7,116 nt of DNA from Bacteroidales bacterium (GCA_004554255.1 SFNC01000092.1:1-7116); one strand, 5' to 3'. Positions 1 to 6,074 are shown, counted from the stretch's first letter. Program-made: numbers and translations. The notes: generated by a model from the letters alone, not told the origin.

Positions 1-259
1 CTTCAGGTTTGATGAGGCCCACCTGCTTTTTGCCGAGAACATCATCGTACTGCTTGAAGCCGGCTTTTCCGGGGATGTAATAAGCCTCGGCCGACTTCTC
101 GGTCTCGGGGTTACTGTAGGCGGGGGTAATAATGGTGACTACCTCGGTGAAGGGTTTTCCGGATTTCATGGCTTTTTCGGCTTCCTTCACAACAGTTTTC
201 TGCGCTGTTGCTGTGGCTGCTGTAATCAGACACAGACCGATAATGCTAGTTTTCTTCAT
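1..259 (-). CDS. Exported protein, N-terminal part (probable TPR-type protein downstream of gyrA)
   Basis: The gene is partial: it starts at an ATG at 257-259 on the minus strand and runs off the left edge after 86 codons. The first residues (MKKTSIIGLCLITAATATAQ) form a classic Sec signal peptide, with a short Lys-rich n-region, a hydrophobic core and likely cleavage just before the Gln at about residue 20. The mature protein is therefore expected in the periplasm or at the outer membrane. The visible mature part (KTVVKEAEKAMKSGKPFTEV, later NPETEKSAEAYYIPGKAGFK) reads like helical hairpins. From memory, it resembles the start of the tetratricopeptide-repeat protein that commonly follows gyrA in Bacteroidales; no complete TPR unit is visible, so this is inference. 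It lies 169 bp downstream of gyrA in the same direction, so it may be read through from gyrA or use its own promoter. No substrate or partner can be assigned. Confidence 0.7.
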   Translation of the reverse strand, partial: MKKTSIIGLCLITAATATAQKTVVKEAEKAMKSGKPFTEVVTIITPAYSNPETEKSAEAYYIPGKAGFKQYDDVLGKKQVGLIKPE

Positions 260-355
260 AATTGGTGAAGTTTTTATGGGTGGGTTATTAAGTTGTTATT
301 AATTTATCGGTGTATATTATATAATGTGTATGTGAAATGTCTATATCTGTTTTGA

Positions 356-382
356 CAATATTACCATGTCATGGTTTAACAA
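356..382 (-). promoter_or_regulatory. Weak candidate promoter for the exported-protein gene, with a dyad in its spacer
   Basis: On the minus strand, TTG (382-380) is followed after 16 nt by TAATATTG (363-356), one base off the Bacteroidota -7 consensus TAnnTTTG. A 13-bp dyad, ACCATGTCATGGT (363-375), has perfect 6-bp arms around one base and lies between the two elements, where a repressor could bind. The spacer is shorter than usual and the -7 box is imperfect. This is a tentative call in an AT-rich gap (260-428) that otherwise shows no clear gene or terminator. Confidence 0.25.
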
Positions 383-428
383 GTAAGTGTTTTAAATTTT
401 TAACTTTCTTATTAACAGATAAACGGCA

Positions 429-3008
429 TTATTGCTCATTGTCCTCCTCAGCCGCATCATCTTCGGCCTCGGGCTCGTCTATTTCCACTTCATCTACGTC
501 CACTTCCTCGGCATTTGCGAGTTCCGACTCAGGGATTTCGAGATTCTCGGCCTCTTCCTCGGGGTCTGTGGGCACACAGCATGCCGATGCGATGTCACCA
601 CCCTTCTTGGTGAGGTCAATAAGCTTGACTCCCATGGTTGCGCGGCCACGCACGGGGATGTCGGCGACGCGGATGCGGATGGTGATACCGGATTTGTTGA
701 TAATCACGAGGTCAGTATCGTCGTTCACGCTCTTGAATGCCACCAGCTGACCGGTACGGTCGGTGATATTCATAGTCTTGACGCCCTTACCGCCACGGTT
801 TGTCACGCGATAAGTGTCTATAACAGAGCGCTTGCCAATTCCTTTCTCCGAGAGCACCAGAATAGTATTGTCCTCGCCTTCGGCCATGGTTATGAGGCCT
901 ACAACATAGTCGTCCGGACCATCGAGCGTCATACCACGCACACCGGCAGACACACGGCCCATCTGGCGCACCTTGGCCTCGTCGAAGCGGATGGCGCGGC
1001 CCTTGCGGTCGGCGAGCAGAATCTGCGAGTTCCCGTCGGTAAGCTCAACACCCACAAGGCGGTCGTCCTCGCGGAGCACGATGGCTTTCTTACCCTTGGC
1101 CATTACGCGTGCGTATTCGGCCAGCGATGTCTTCTTGACGACACCTTTAAGTGTGGCAAACACCAGATTGTGCGATGTCACATATTCAATATCGTTGAGC
1201 ATCTTGCAGCTGATGAAGGCGTTGACCTTATCGTCCGGCTCAATGTTGAGCACATTCTGCAGTGCGCGGCCCTTGGAGTTCTTGGCGCCCTCGGGGAGCT
1301 CGTAAACTTTCATGCTGAATACCAGACCCTTCTGCGTAAAGAACAGCATAGTGCTGTGCATTGATGCGGTGTAGATGTGCTCTATAAAGTCGCTGTCGCG
1401 GGTATCCGAGCCTTTCGCGCCGACACCGCCACGATTCTGGGCGCGGAAGTCGCTCAGCGGGGTACGCTTTATGTATCCCATGTGCGAGATGGTGATGATC
1501 ATATCGTCGTCCGAGTAGAAGTCCTCGGCGTTGAAGTCGCCGGCAGTATAATCTATGCGGGTGCGGCGATCGTCGCCATACTTCTCCATGGTCTCTATCA
1601 TCTCGCTCTTCATGAGCTCGCGGCACACGTGGTCGTCGTTAAGAATCTGCTCCAGACCGGCGATGTACTCCTTGAGCTTGTTGTAATCATCCTCAAGCTT
1701 ATGCTGCTCCAGGCCGGTGAGGGCGCGGAGTTTCATCTCCACGATAGCCGTAACCTGACGGTCCGACAGCCCGAAGCGCTCCATCAGCCTTGTCTTGGCC
1801 TCCTCCACCGTCTGCGACGAGCGGATAATCTTGATAACCTCGTCAATGTGCTGCGAGGCCACTATCAGACCCTCCAAAATGTGCAGGCGGTCCTGAGCCT
1901 TGGCAAGACGGAACTGCGTACGGCGGATGATTACCTCGTGGCGGTGCGACACAAACTCCTCAAGTATCTGCTTGAGGTTGAGCGTACGGGGACGTCCGCC
2001 CACCAGTGCCACATTATTTACCGAGAACGAGGCCTGCATCTGCGTCATCTTGTACAGCTTGTTCAGCACCACATTGGCGTTGGCGTCGCTCTTGAGCTTG
2101 ATAACGATGCGCATGCCCTCGAAGTCGGTCTCGTCGTTTATGTCGGCGATGCCGTCTATCTTCTTCTCGTTGACAAGTTCGGCGATATATTTAATGAGTT
2201 CGGCCTTGTTTACGCCGTACGGAATCTCTTTTACCACGATAGTCTCGTGGTTGGCCTCCTGCTCTATCTCGGCATTCGCGCGCACAATAATACGTCCGCG
2301 GCCGGTCTCGTATGCCTCCTTAACACCGTTGTAGCCATAGATGGTACCGCCGGTGGGGAAGTCGGGAGCCGGAATGTATTTGATGAGCTCCGAAACCGTG
2401 ATGTCGGGGTTATCCACCAGCGCCACAGCGGCGTTGAGCGCTTCGCGCAGGTTGTGGGGCGGCATGTTGGTGGCCATACCCACGGCGATACCCGAGGCAC
2501 CGTTCACCAACAGATTGGGGAAGCGTGTGGGCAGCACCACCGGCTCGCGGTTACCGTTGTCGTAAGTGGGAACAAAGTCTACGGTATCATCGTTGATGTC
2601 CGAGAGCATCTCCTCGCCCAGTTTGGCAAGGCGCACCTCGGTGTAACGCATTGCCGCAGGCGATGCGCCGTCAACGCTACCGAAGTTTCCGTGGCCGTCG
2701 ATAAGGATATTGCGCATCTTCCAGTCCTGGGCAAGATTCACAACCGTTCCGTAGATGGACGAGTCGCCATGGGGGTGATACTTACCCATAACCTCGCCCA
2801 CACAGTTGGCCGACTTTTTATGCGGTTTGTCGCTTGTATTGCCCATGACATCCATACCGAACAGCACACGGCGCTGTACCGGTTTAAGGCCGTCTCGGGC
2901 ATCGGGGAGCGCTCGCGACACAATTACGGACATCGAATAGTCGATGTACGCGCTCTTCATTTCGTTCTCTATATCAATTTTTATGATACGGTCGTCGTCT
3001 TCTAACAT
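429..3008 (-). CDS. gyrA: DNA gyrase subunit A
   Basis: GyrA is the breakage-reunion subunit of the A2B2 gyrase that introduces negative supercoils using ATP hydrolysed by GyrB. The 859-aa length is typical. The start region (MLEDDDRIIKIDIENEMK) is where the family begins, and the stop is TAA at 429-431. Numbering coincides with E. coli through the active site: the quinolone-determining loop YHPHGDSSIYG is at residues 77-87, and the catalytic Tyr122 lies in AAMRYTE after Arg121. The winged-helix, tower and coiled-coil parts fill roughly residues 30-500. The C-terminal beta-pinwheel begins near 500 and carries a GyrA-box equivalent, QNRGGVG, at 524-530. The last 45 or so residues are a strongly acidic Asp/Glu tail. 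Gly replaces the E. coli Asp87. The gene diverges from clpC across a shared 306-bp region. TopoIV ParC is the main alternative, but the N-terminus, length and acidic tail favour GyrA. Confidence 0.97.
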   Translation of the reverse strand: MLEDDDRIIKIDIENEMKSAYIDYSMSVIVSRALPDARDGLKPVQRRVLFGMDVMGNTSDKPHKKSANCVGEVMGKYHPHGDSSIYGTVVNLAQDWKMRNILIDGHGNFGSVDGASPAAMRYTEVRLAKLGEEMLSDINDDTVDFVPTYDNGNREPVVLPTRFPNLLVNGASGIAVGMATNMPPHNLREALNAAVALVDNPDITVSELIKYIPAPDFPTGGTIYGYNGVKEAYETGRGRIIVRANAEIEQEANHETIVVKEIPYGVNKAELIKYIAELVNEKKIDGIADINDETDFEGMRIVIKLKSDANANVVLNKLYKMTQMQASFSVNNVALVGGRPRTLNLKQILEEFVSHRHEVIIRRTQFRLAKAQDRLHILEGLIVASQHIDEVIKIIRSSQTVEEAKTRLMERFGLSDRQVTAIVEMKLRALTGLEQHKLEDDYNKLKEYIAGLEQILNDDHVCRELMKSEMIETMEKYGDDRRTRIDYTAGDFNAEDFYSDDDMIITISHMGYIKRTPLSDFRAQNRGGVGAKGSDTRDSDFIEHIYTASMHSTMLFFTQKGLVFSMKVYELPEGAKNSKGRALQNVLNIEPDDKVNAFISCKMLNDIEYVTSHNLVFATLKGVVKKTSLAEYARVMAKGKKAIVLREDDRLVGVELTDGNSQILLADRKGRAIRFDEAKVRQMGRVSAGVRGMTLDGPDDYVVGLITMAEGEDNTILVLSEKGIGKRSVIDTYRVTNRGGKGVKTMNITDRTGQLVAFKSVNDDTDLVIINKSGITIRIRVADIPVRGRATMGVKLIDLTKKGGDIASACCVPTDPEEEAENLEIPESELANAEEVDVDEVEIDEPEAEDDAAEEDNEQ

Positions 3009-3013
3009 ACCTG

Positions 3014-3053
3014 TAAAAGAGTGTTAATTAGTCAGTTAGATCCTGCTCTTTTA
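3014..3053 (-). promoter_or_regulatory. Stem-loop candidate in the gyrA leader
   Basis: Perfect 8-bp arms TAAAAGAG/CTCTTTTA (3046-3053 and 3014-3021) enclose a 24-nt loop. On the gyrA transcript the 3' arm ends five bases before the ATG, so pairing would hide the region just upstream of the start. The stem is AT-rich and the loop long, so stability is modest. A translational role is inference. Confidence 0.3.
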
Positions 3054-3083
3054 TCTAAAAAGCACTAAAAATGCCTACCAAGG

Positions 3084-3104
3084 CAAAATTATCATACAAA
3101 ATTA
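3084..3104 (-). promoter_or_regulatory. gyrA promoter: two tandem -7 boxes
   Basis: Read on the minus strand, TAATTTTG occurs twice, at 3104-3097 and 3091-3084, with a 13-nt offset. Both copies match the Bacteroidota -7 consensus TAnnTTTG exactly. A start 5-7 nt downstream of either gives a gyrA leader of roughly 70-85 nt. No good TTTG -33 element is visible at the expected distance for either copy. Which box is used, or whether both are, cannot be settled from sequence. Confidence 0.45.
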
Positions 3105-3107
3105 CGA

Positions 3108-3124
3108 ATTTTTTCGGAAAAAAT
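3108..3124. promoter_or_regulatory. 17-bp dyad midway between gyrA and clpC -7 boxes
   Basis: ATTTTTTCGGAAAAAAT has perfect 8-bp arms around a single central base at 3116. The centre is exactly 12 bp from the inner edge of the gyrA -7 box (3104) and 12 bp from the inner edge of the clpC-facing -7 box (3128). It is at about -133 relative to the predicted sigma-54 start of clpC. It could be an operator, an activator site, or simply overlapping A/T tracts. Confidence 0.4.
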
Positions 3125-3127
3125 CAC

Positions 3128-3135
3128 TAACTTTG
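3128..3135 (+). promoter_or_regulatory. Candidate housekeeping -7 box for clpC
   Basis: TAACTTTG matches the Bacteroidota primary-sigma -7 consensus TAnnTTTG exactly and points at clpC. The expected -33 TTTG at about 3104-3110 is not recognisable, which lowers confidence. If used, transcription would start near 3141 and give a leader of about 170 nt, much longer than from the sigma-54 site at 3222. The box overlaps the left arm of the dyad at 3129-3147. Confidence 0.35.
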
Positions 3136-3147
3136 AATCACAAAGTT
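3129..3147. promoter_or_regulatory. Dyad AACTTTG-N5-CAAAGTT, candidate activator or repressor site
   Basis: Perfect 7-bp arms AACTTTG (3129-3135) and CAAAGTT (3141-3147) flank AATCA. The dyad centre, 3138, is about -111 from the predicted sigma-54 start, within the range where NtrC-type activators bind. It is 22 bp, about two helical turns, from the centre of the neighbouring dyad at 3116. It also covers the -7 box and probable start of the housekeeping candidate, so repression there is an alternative role. Confidence 0.4.
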
Positions 3148-3160
3148 TGAACTTAGCCGA

Positions 3161-3180
3161 CTTTTTTGTGCTTTTTTGTG
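3161..3180. repeat. Perfect tandem repeat of a T-tract 10-mer
   Basis: CTTTTTTGTG occurs twice back to back, at 3161-3170 and 3171-3180. The six-T tracts repeat at 10 bp, close to the helical period, which is the phasing that gives intrinsically bent DNA. It lies between the upstream dyads and the sigma-54 promoter. A looping role is inference. Confidence 0.6.
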
Positions 3181-3228
3181 CCAAACCTTCTTTTACTCAA
3201 TAATTAACCGGCGTATAATATTTGGCAC
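3178..3228. repeat. 8-bp inverted repeat whose right arm overlaps the -24 element of the clpC sigma-54 promoter
   Basis: GTGCCAAA (3178-3185) and TTTGGCAC (3221-3228) are perfect inverted copies separated by 35 bp. The right arm contains the TTGGCAC part of the predicted -24 element. The left arm overlaps the end of the T-tract repeat. If transcription starts at the upstream -7 box, this could be an RNA stem in the leader. As DNA it could be a looping or occlusion site. Confidence 0.4.
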
Positions 3229-3238
3229 GCTTATTGCT
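3222..3238 (+). promoter_or_regulatory. Sigma-54 (RpoN) -24/-12 promoter of clpC
   Basis: TTGGCACG (3222-3229), four bases (CTTA), then TTGCT (3234-3238) matches the sigma-54 consensus YTGGCACG-N4-TTGCW at every specified position. The invariant GG is at 3224-3225 and the invariant GC at 3236-3237, with the required 12-bp spacing. The predicted start is near 3249, giving a leader of about 66 nt to the clpC ATG. Transcription from such a promoter needs RpoN and an AAA+ enhancer-binding protein. Many Bacteroidales encode both (established knowledge), but neither gene is in this window. The match carries about 24 bits, so chance occurrence in 7 kb is unlikely, and its placement and orientation in front of a gene add weight. 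There is no experimental evidence here. Confidence 0.72.
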
Positions 3239-3314
3239 GCTATGCAGATAAACCGATGCCCAATCTGTTTAATCACTTTCTAAGGTAACAAAATCATAAT
3301 CACTTATATAGCGA

Positions 3315-5855
3315 ATGGACAATAATTATTCACAAGAGATTACCATATTGCTCAACACCGCCCAGCGCATTGTGCGGCAGCACAATTGTACCGAGCTGAC
3401 ACCGGAGTTTGTCCTGCTGGCCATGCACGCACTCAAGGACTCGGGATGGCAGCTGCTCGGACGCGTTTCCAAGGATGCCGACGAGCTGGAGCAGATCTTC
3501 GCAAGACTTGATAACGACATGTACAATGTGGACGCCAACGCATCGTCGGCTGTGAGCATCACCTCGCTCACCAACCGCGTGGTACGCCTCAGTGCCTTGG
3601 AAGCCAGGATATTGAAAAGCGACAAGGTGTCGTCGGCGCACATCCTGCTCGCTATTTTCCACAACCCGGACGTGCAGAGCATGACCTTCTTCGACGCCTT
3701 CCGCAGCCATGGCATAGACTACGGCGTGCTGTCTGCCGCCGCGCGCCGGGAGGCCAATACTCCCGTTGCCGGCGCCGACTTCATTGACGACGACGACGAG
3801 CCGCCGCGCAGCTCAGGCTCAGGCTCGGCTCCGCACAGCTCAGCATCCACAACACGTCGCGCCGCCAAGTCCGGGACAGACACTCCCATGCTGGACAAAT
3901 TCGGACACGACATGACATGTGCCGCGGCAGAAGGACGCCTGGACCCCGTAGTGGGCCGACAGACCGAGATTGAGCGCCTGGCGCAGATTCTCAGCCGCCG
4001 CAAAAAGAACAACCCCGTGCTCATCGGCGAGCCCGGCGTGGGTAAATCCGCCATCGTGGAAGGCCTGGCCCTAAGAATAGTACAGCGCAAGGTAAGCCGC
4101 GTGCTCTTCAACAAGCGCGTAGTGTCGCTTGACATGGCTTCGCTCGTGGCAGGCACCAAATACCGCGGTGAGTTCGAGGAGCGCATCAAGGCCATCCTAA
4201 TCGAGCTGACCAAGAACCCCGACGTGATTCTGTTCATTGACGAGATTCACACCATCGTCGGTGCCGGAAACCCGCAGGGCTCCATGGACGCCGCCAATAT
4301 GCTCAAGCCCGCGCTTGCCCGCGGCGAACTGCAGTGCATAGGTGCGACAACACTGGACGAATACCGCAAAAACATCGAAAAGGACGGCGCACTGGAGCGC
4401 CGTTTCCAGAAGGTAATGGTAGAGCCCACCACCGCGCTGGAGACCCTTCAGATCCTCAATAATATCAAGGATAAATACGAGGCTCACCACAATGTGACCT
4501 TTACCGACGAGGCCCTTGAGGCTTGCGTGAAACTCACCGACCGATATATCTCGGACCGCAATTTCCCCGACAAGGCTATTGACGCGATGGACGAGACCGG
4601 CTCGCGTGTCCACATCACGAACATAATCGTTCCGGACGATATTGAGCGCCTTGAGCGTGAGATTGACGAGGCCACCACCAACAAGCTGGAGGCGGCAAAG
4701 GCCCAGGACTTCGAGAAGGCCGCCGCCTGGCGCAACCGCGCCACCGAGCTCACCGAGCAGCTGGATAAATGCAAGAAGGAATGGGAGGACAAAATCAACA
4801 ACAACCGCCAGGTAGTTGACGCCGAGAAGGTAGCCGAGGTTGTCGCCATGATTACCGGTGTCCCCGTTCAGCGCATTGCACAGACCGAGGGCAAACGCCT
4901 GCGCGAGATGGCGCCCGCTATCAAGAAGGACATCATCGGCCAGGACAAGGCCATTGAAAAGGTCGTAAAGGCTATTCAGCGCAACCGCATAGGCCTCAAG
5001 GATCCCAACAAGCCAATCGGCACTTTCATGTTCCTCGGACCCACAGGCGTCGGCAAGACGCACCTTGCCAAGAAACTTGCGCAGTACATGTTCGACTCGT
5101 CCGATACCCTCATCCGCATTGACATGAGCGAATACATGGAGAAATTCACCGTCAGCCGACTCGTGGGAGCGCCTCCCGGATACGTGGGCTACGAGGAGGG
5201 CGGACAGCTCACCGAGCAGGTTCGTCGCCACCCCTACTCCATCGTTCTGCTGGACGAGATTGAGAAGGCACACCCGGATGTTTTCAATCTGCTGCTGCAG
5301 GTTATGGACGAGGGCAGACTCACCGACAGCCTCGGGCGCCGCATCGACTTCAAGAACACCATAATCATCATGACCTCGAATATCGGTGTGCGTCAGTTGC
5401 GCGACTTTGGCAGCGGCGTGGGATTCAACACCGCCGGAAACGCTTCGCCGGACTCTACCCACGCTCAGGGAGTTATACAGAAGGCGCTGAACAAGGCATT
5501 CTCGCCCGAATTCCTGAACCGTATTGACGATATTATCATGTTCGACCAGCTGGACCGCGATGCCATCTTTAAAATTATTGACATAGAACTCAGCGGATTC
5601 TACAAGCGTGTGTCAGACCTCGGATATAAGCTCACGCTCACAGACGCCGCCAAGAATTACGTAGCAGAAAAAGGCTATGATATTCAGTACGGAGCGCGCC
5701 CGCTGAAACGCGCCATCCAGAAGTACCTGGAAGACGAACTGGCCGAGCTTATCATCTCCGCCGTCGCCGAGACCGGCAATGAGATTGTCATTGACTATGA
5801 TGCCGAATCCGACAAAATAGTCAGCAAGATTATTGACGAAAAGTCAGCCGAGTAA
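3315..5855 (+). CDS. clpC: ClpC-type AAA+ protease ATPase subunit
   Basis: ClpC is a cytoplasmic Hsp100 unfoldase that forms hexamers, unfolds substrates with ATP and threads them into the ClpP peptidase. At 846 aa it has full family length. Domains in order: a double Clp_N domain (about 1-147); a low-complexity Asp/Ser/Gly linker (about 150-190); AAA1 with Walker A GEPGVGKS (238-245), Walker B ending Asp309-Glu310 and pore loop KYRG (282-285); a short middle domain with a UVR-like coiled segment (about 450-490, DFEKAAAWRNRA from 465); and AAA2 with Walker A GPTGVGKT (575-582), pore loop GYVG (622-625) and Walker B Asp647-Glu648. VGF at 702-704 is the ClpP-docking tripeptide, which separates it from ClpB. 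The short middle domain also argues against ClpB. The Glu expected in the second Clp_N repeat is Ala108. Upstream lie a strong sigma-54 match and a weaker housekeeping box; a hairpin terminator follows. Confidence 0.95.
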   Translation: MDNNYSQEITILLNTAQRIVRQHNCTELTPEFVLLAMHALKDSGWQLLGRVSKDADELEQIFARLDNDMYNVDANASSAVSITSLTNRVVRLSALEARILKSDKVSSAHILLAIFHNPDVQSMTFFDAFRSHGIDYGVLSAAARREANTPVAGADFIDDDDEPPRSSGSGSAPHSSASTTRRAAKSGTDTPMLDKFGHDMTCAAAEGRLDPVVGRQTEIERLAQILSRRKKNNPVLIGEPGVGKSAIVEGLALRIVQRKVSRVLFNKRVVSLDMASLVAGTKYRGEFEERIKAILIELTKNPDVILFIDEIHTIVGAGNPQGSMDAANMLKPALARGELQCIGATTLDEYRKNIEKDGALERRFQKVMVEPTTALETLQILNNIKDKYEAHHNVTFTDEALEACVKLTDRYISDRNFPDKAIDAMDETGSRVHITNIIVPDDIERLEREIDEATTNKLEAAKAQDFEKAAAWRNRATELTEQLDKCKKEWEDKINNNRQVVDAEKVAEVVAMITGVPVQRIAQTEGKRLREMAPAIKKDIIGQDKAIEKVVKAIQRNRIGLKDPNKPIGTFMFLGPTGVGKTHLAKKLAQYMFDSSDTLIRIDMSEYMEKFTVSRLVGAPPGYVGYEEGGQLTEQVRRHPYSIVLLDEIEKAHPDVFNLLLQVMDEGRLTDSLGRRIDFKNTIIIMTSNIGVRQLRDFGSGVGFNTAGNASPDSTHAQGVIQKALNKAFSPEFLNRIDDIIMFDQLDRDAIFKIIDIELSGFYKRVSDLGYKLTLTDAAKNYVAEKGYDIQYGARPLKRAIQKYLEDELAELIISAVAETGNEIVIDYDAESDKIVSKIIDEKSAE

Positions 5856-5861
5856 TTCGGC
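5847..5861 (+). other. Small inverted repeat spanning the clpC stop codon
   Basis: GCCGA (5847-5851) and TCGGC (5857-5861) pair around a 5-nt loop that contains most of the TAA stop. It is short and has no T-run. It may add 3'-end structure ahead of the real terminator, or be chance. Confidence 0.25.
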
Positions 5862-5872
5862 ATAATTACTTA

Positions 5873-5888
5873 CCCCCCCCAAAAAAAA
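5873..5888. repeat. Homopolymer pair C8A8
   Basis: Eight C are followed directly by eight A, just before the terminator stem of clpC. The A-run can pair with the T-run after the stem. Homopolymers this long are slippage-prone and are also common places for sequencing length errors. Confidence 0.7.
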
Positions 5889-5920
5889 GGCGGTGTGTCA
5901 GATTTGGCGCACCGCTTTTT
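5881..5920 (+). terminator. Rho-independent terminator of clpC
   Basis: GGCGGTGTG (5889-5897) pairs with CGCACCGCT (5908-5916) over a 10-nt loop: nine pairs, two of them G-U. The stem is extended by the upstream A-run pairing with the T-run at 5916-5920. It starts about 30 nt after the clpC stop. The flanking A8 means it could also work, more weakly, on the opposite strand, but there is no minus-strand gene immediately to its right. Confidence 0.8.
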
Positions 5921-6007
5921 CGTATCCGGGATGATTTTGCCGGAAGCGACAAACACCTCGTCGGATAATATCGCAAATGTTAATCTTTGTTATATTTATT
6001 ATTTTAA

Positions 6008-6039
6008 TTTGCATTCAGCAATTTTATGTAGTATCTTTG
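6008..6039 (+). promoter_or_regulatory. Bacteroidota housekeeping promoter of the 6075-6578 gene
   Basis: TTTG (6008-6011), 20 nt, then TATCTTTG (6032-6039) matches the Bacteroidota primary-sigma -33/-7 consensus (TTTG, about 19-21 nt, TAnnTTTG) without mismatch. Transcription should start near 6045, giving a leader of about 30 nt that ends in AT-rich sequence before the ATG, with no Shine-Dalgarno. This is the clearest ordinary promoter in the window. It shows that the small gene is separately transcribed, after the clpC terminator. Confidence 0.8.
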
Positions 6040-6074
6040 CGTCGTAAAACTTTTTAAGCCTGATTTTATAAACT

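Noticed and set aside
1377..3005. A 542-codon open frame antisense to gyrA
   Set aside because: It is out of register with any known family, His/Val-rich in the way reverse frames of GC-rich genes are, and fully covered by the well-supported gyrA.
3165..3185. Second sigma-54-like site on the minus strand (TTTGGCAC followed by AGCAC)
   Set aside because: The GG-to-GC spacing is 11 instead of 12 and the -12 element lacks TTGC. It is only the inverted copy of the -24 element.
3214..3224. TATAATATTTG as a primary-sigma -7 box for clpC
   Set aside because: The spacing between TA and TTTG is three bases instead of two, and no -33 element lies at the right distance. The overlap with the sigma-54 -24 element explains the TTTGG.
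4197..5462. A 421-codon open frame antisense to clpC
   Set aside because: It mirrors codon bias of clpC, has no recognisable domain and no start signals, and overlaps conserved AAA+ motifs on the other strand.
5925..5944. TCCGG/CCGGA inverted repeat after the clpC terminator
   Set aside because: It has only 5-bp arms with a 10-nt loop and no T-run, and is easily found by chance. The rest of 5921-6007 shows no gene.
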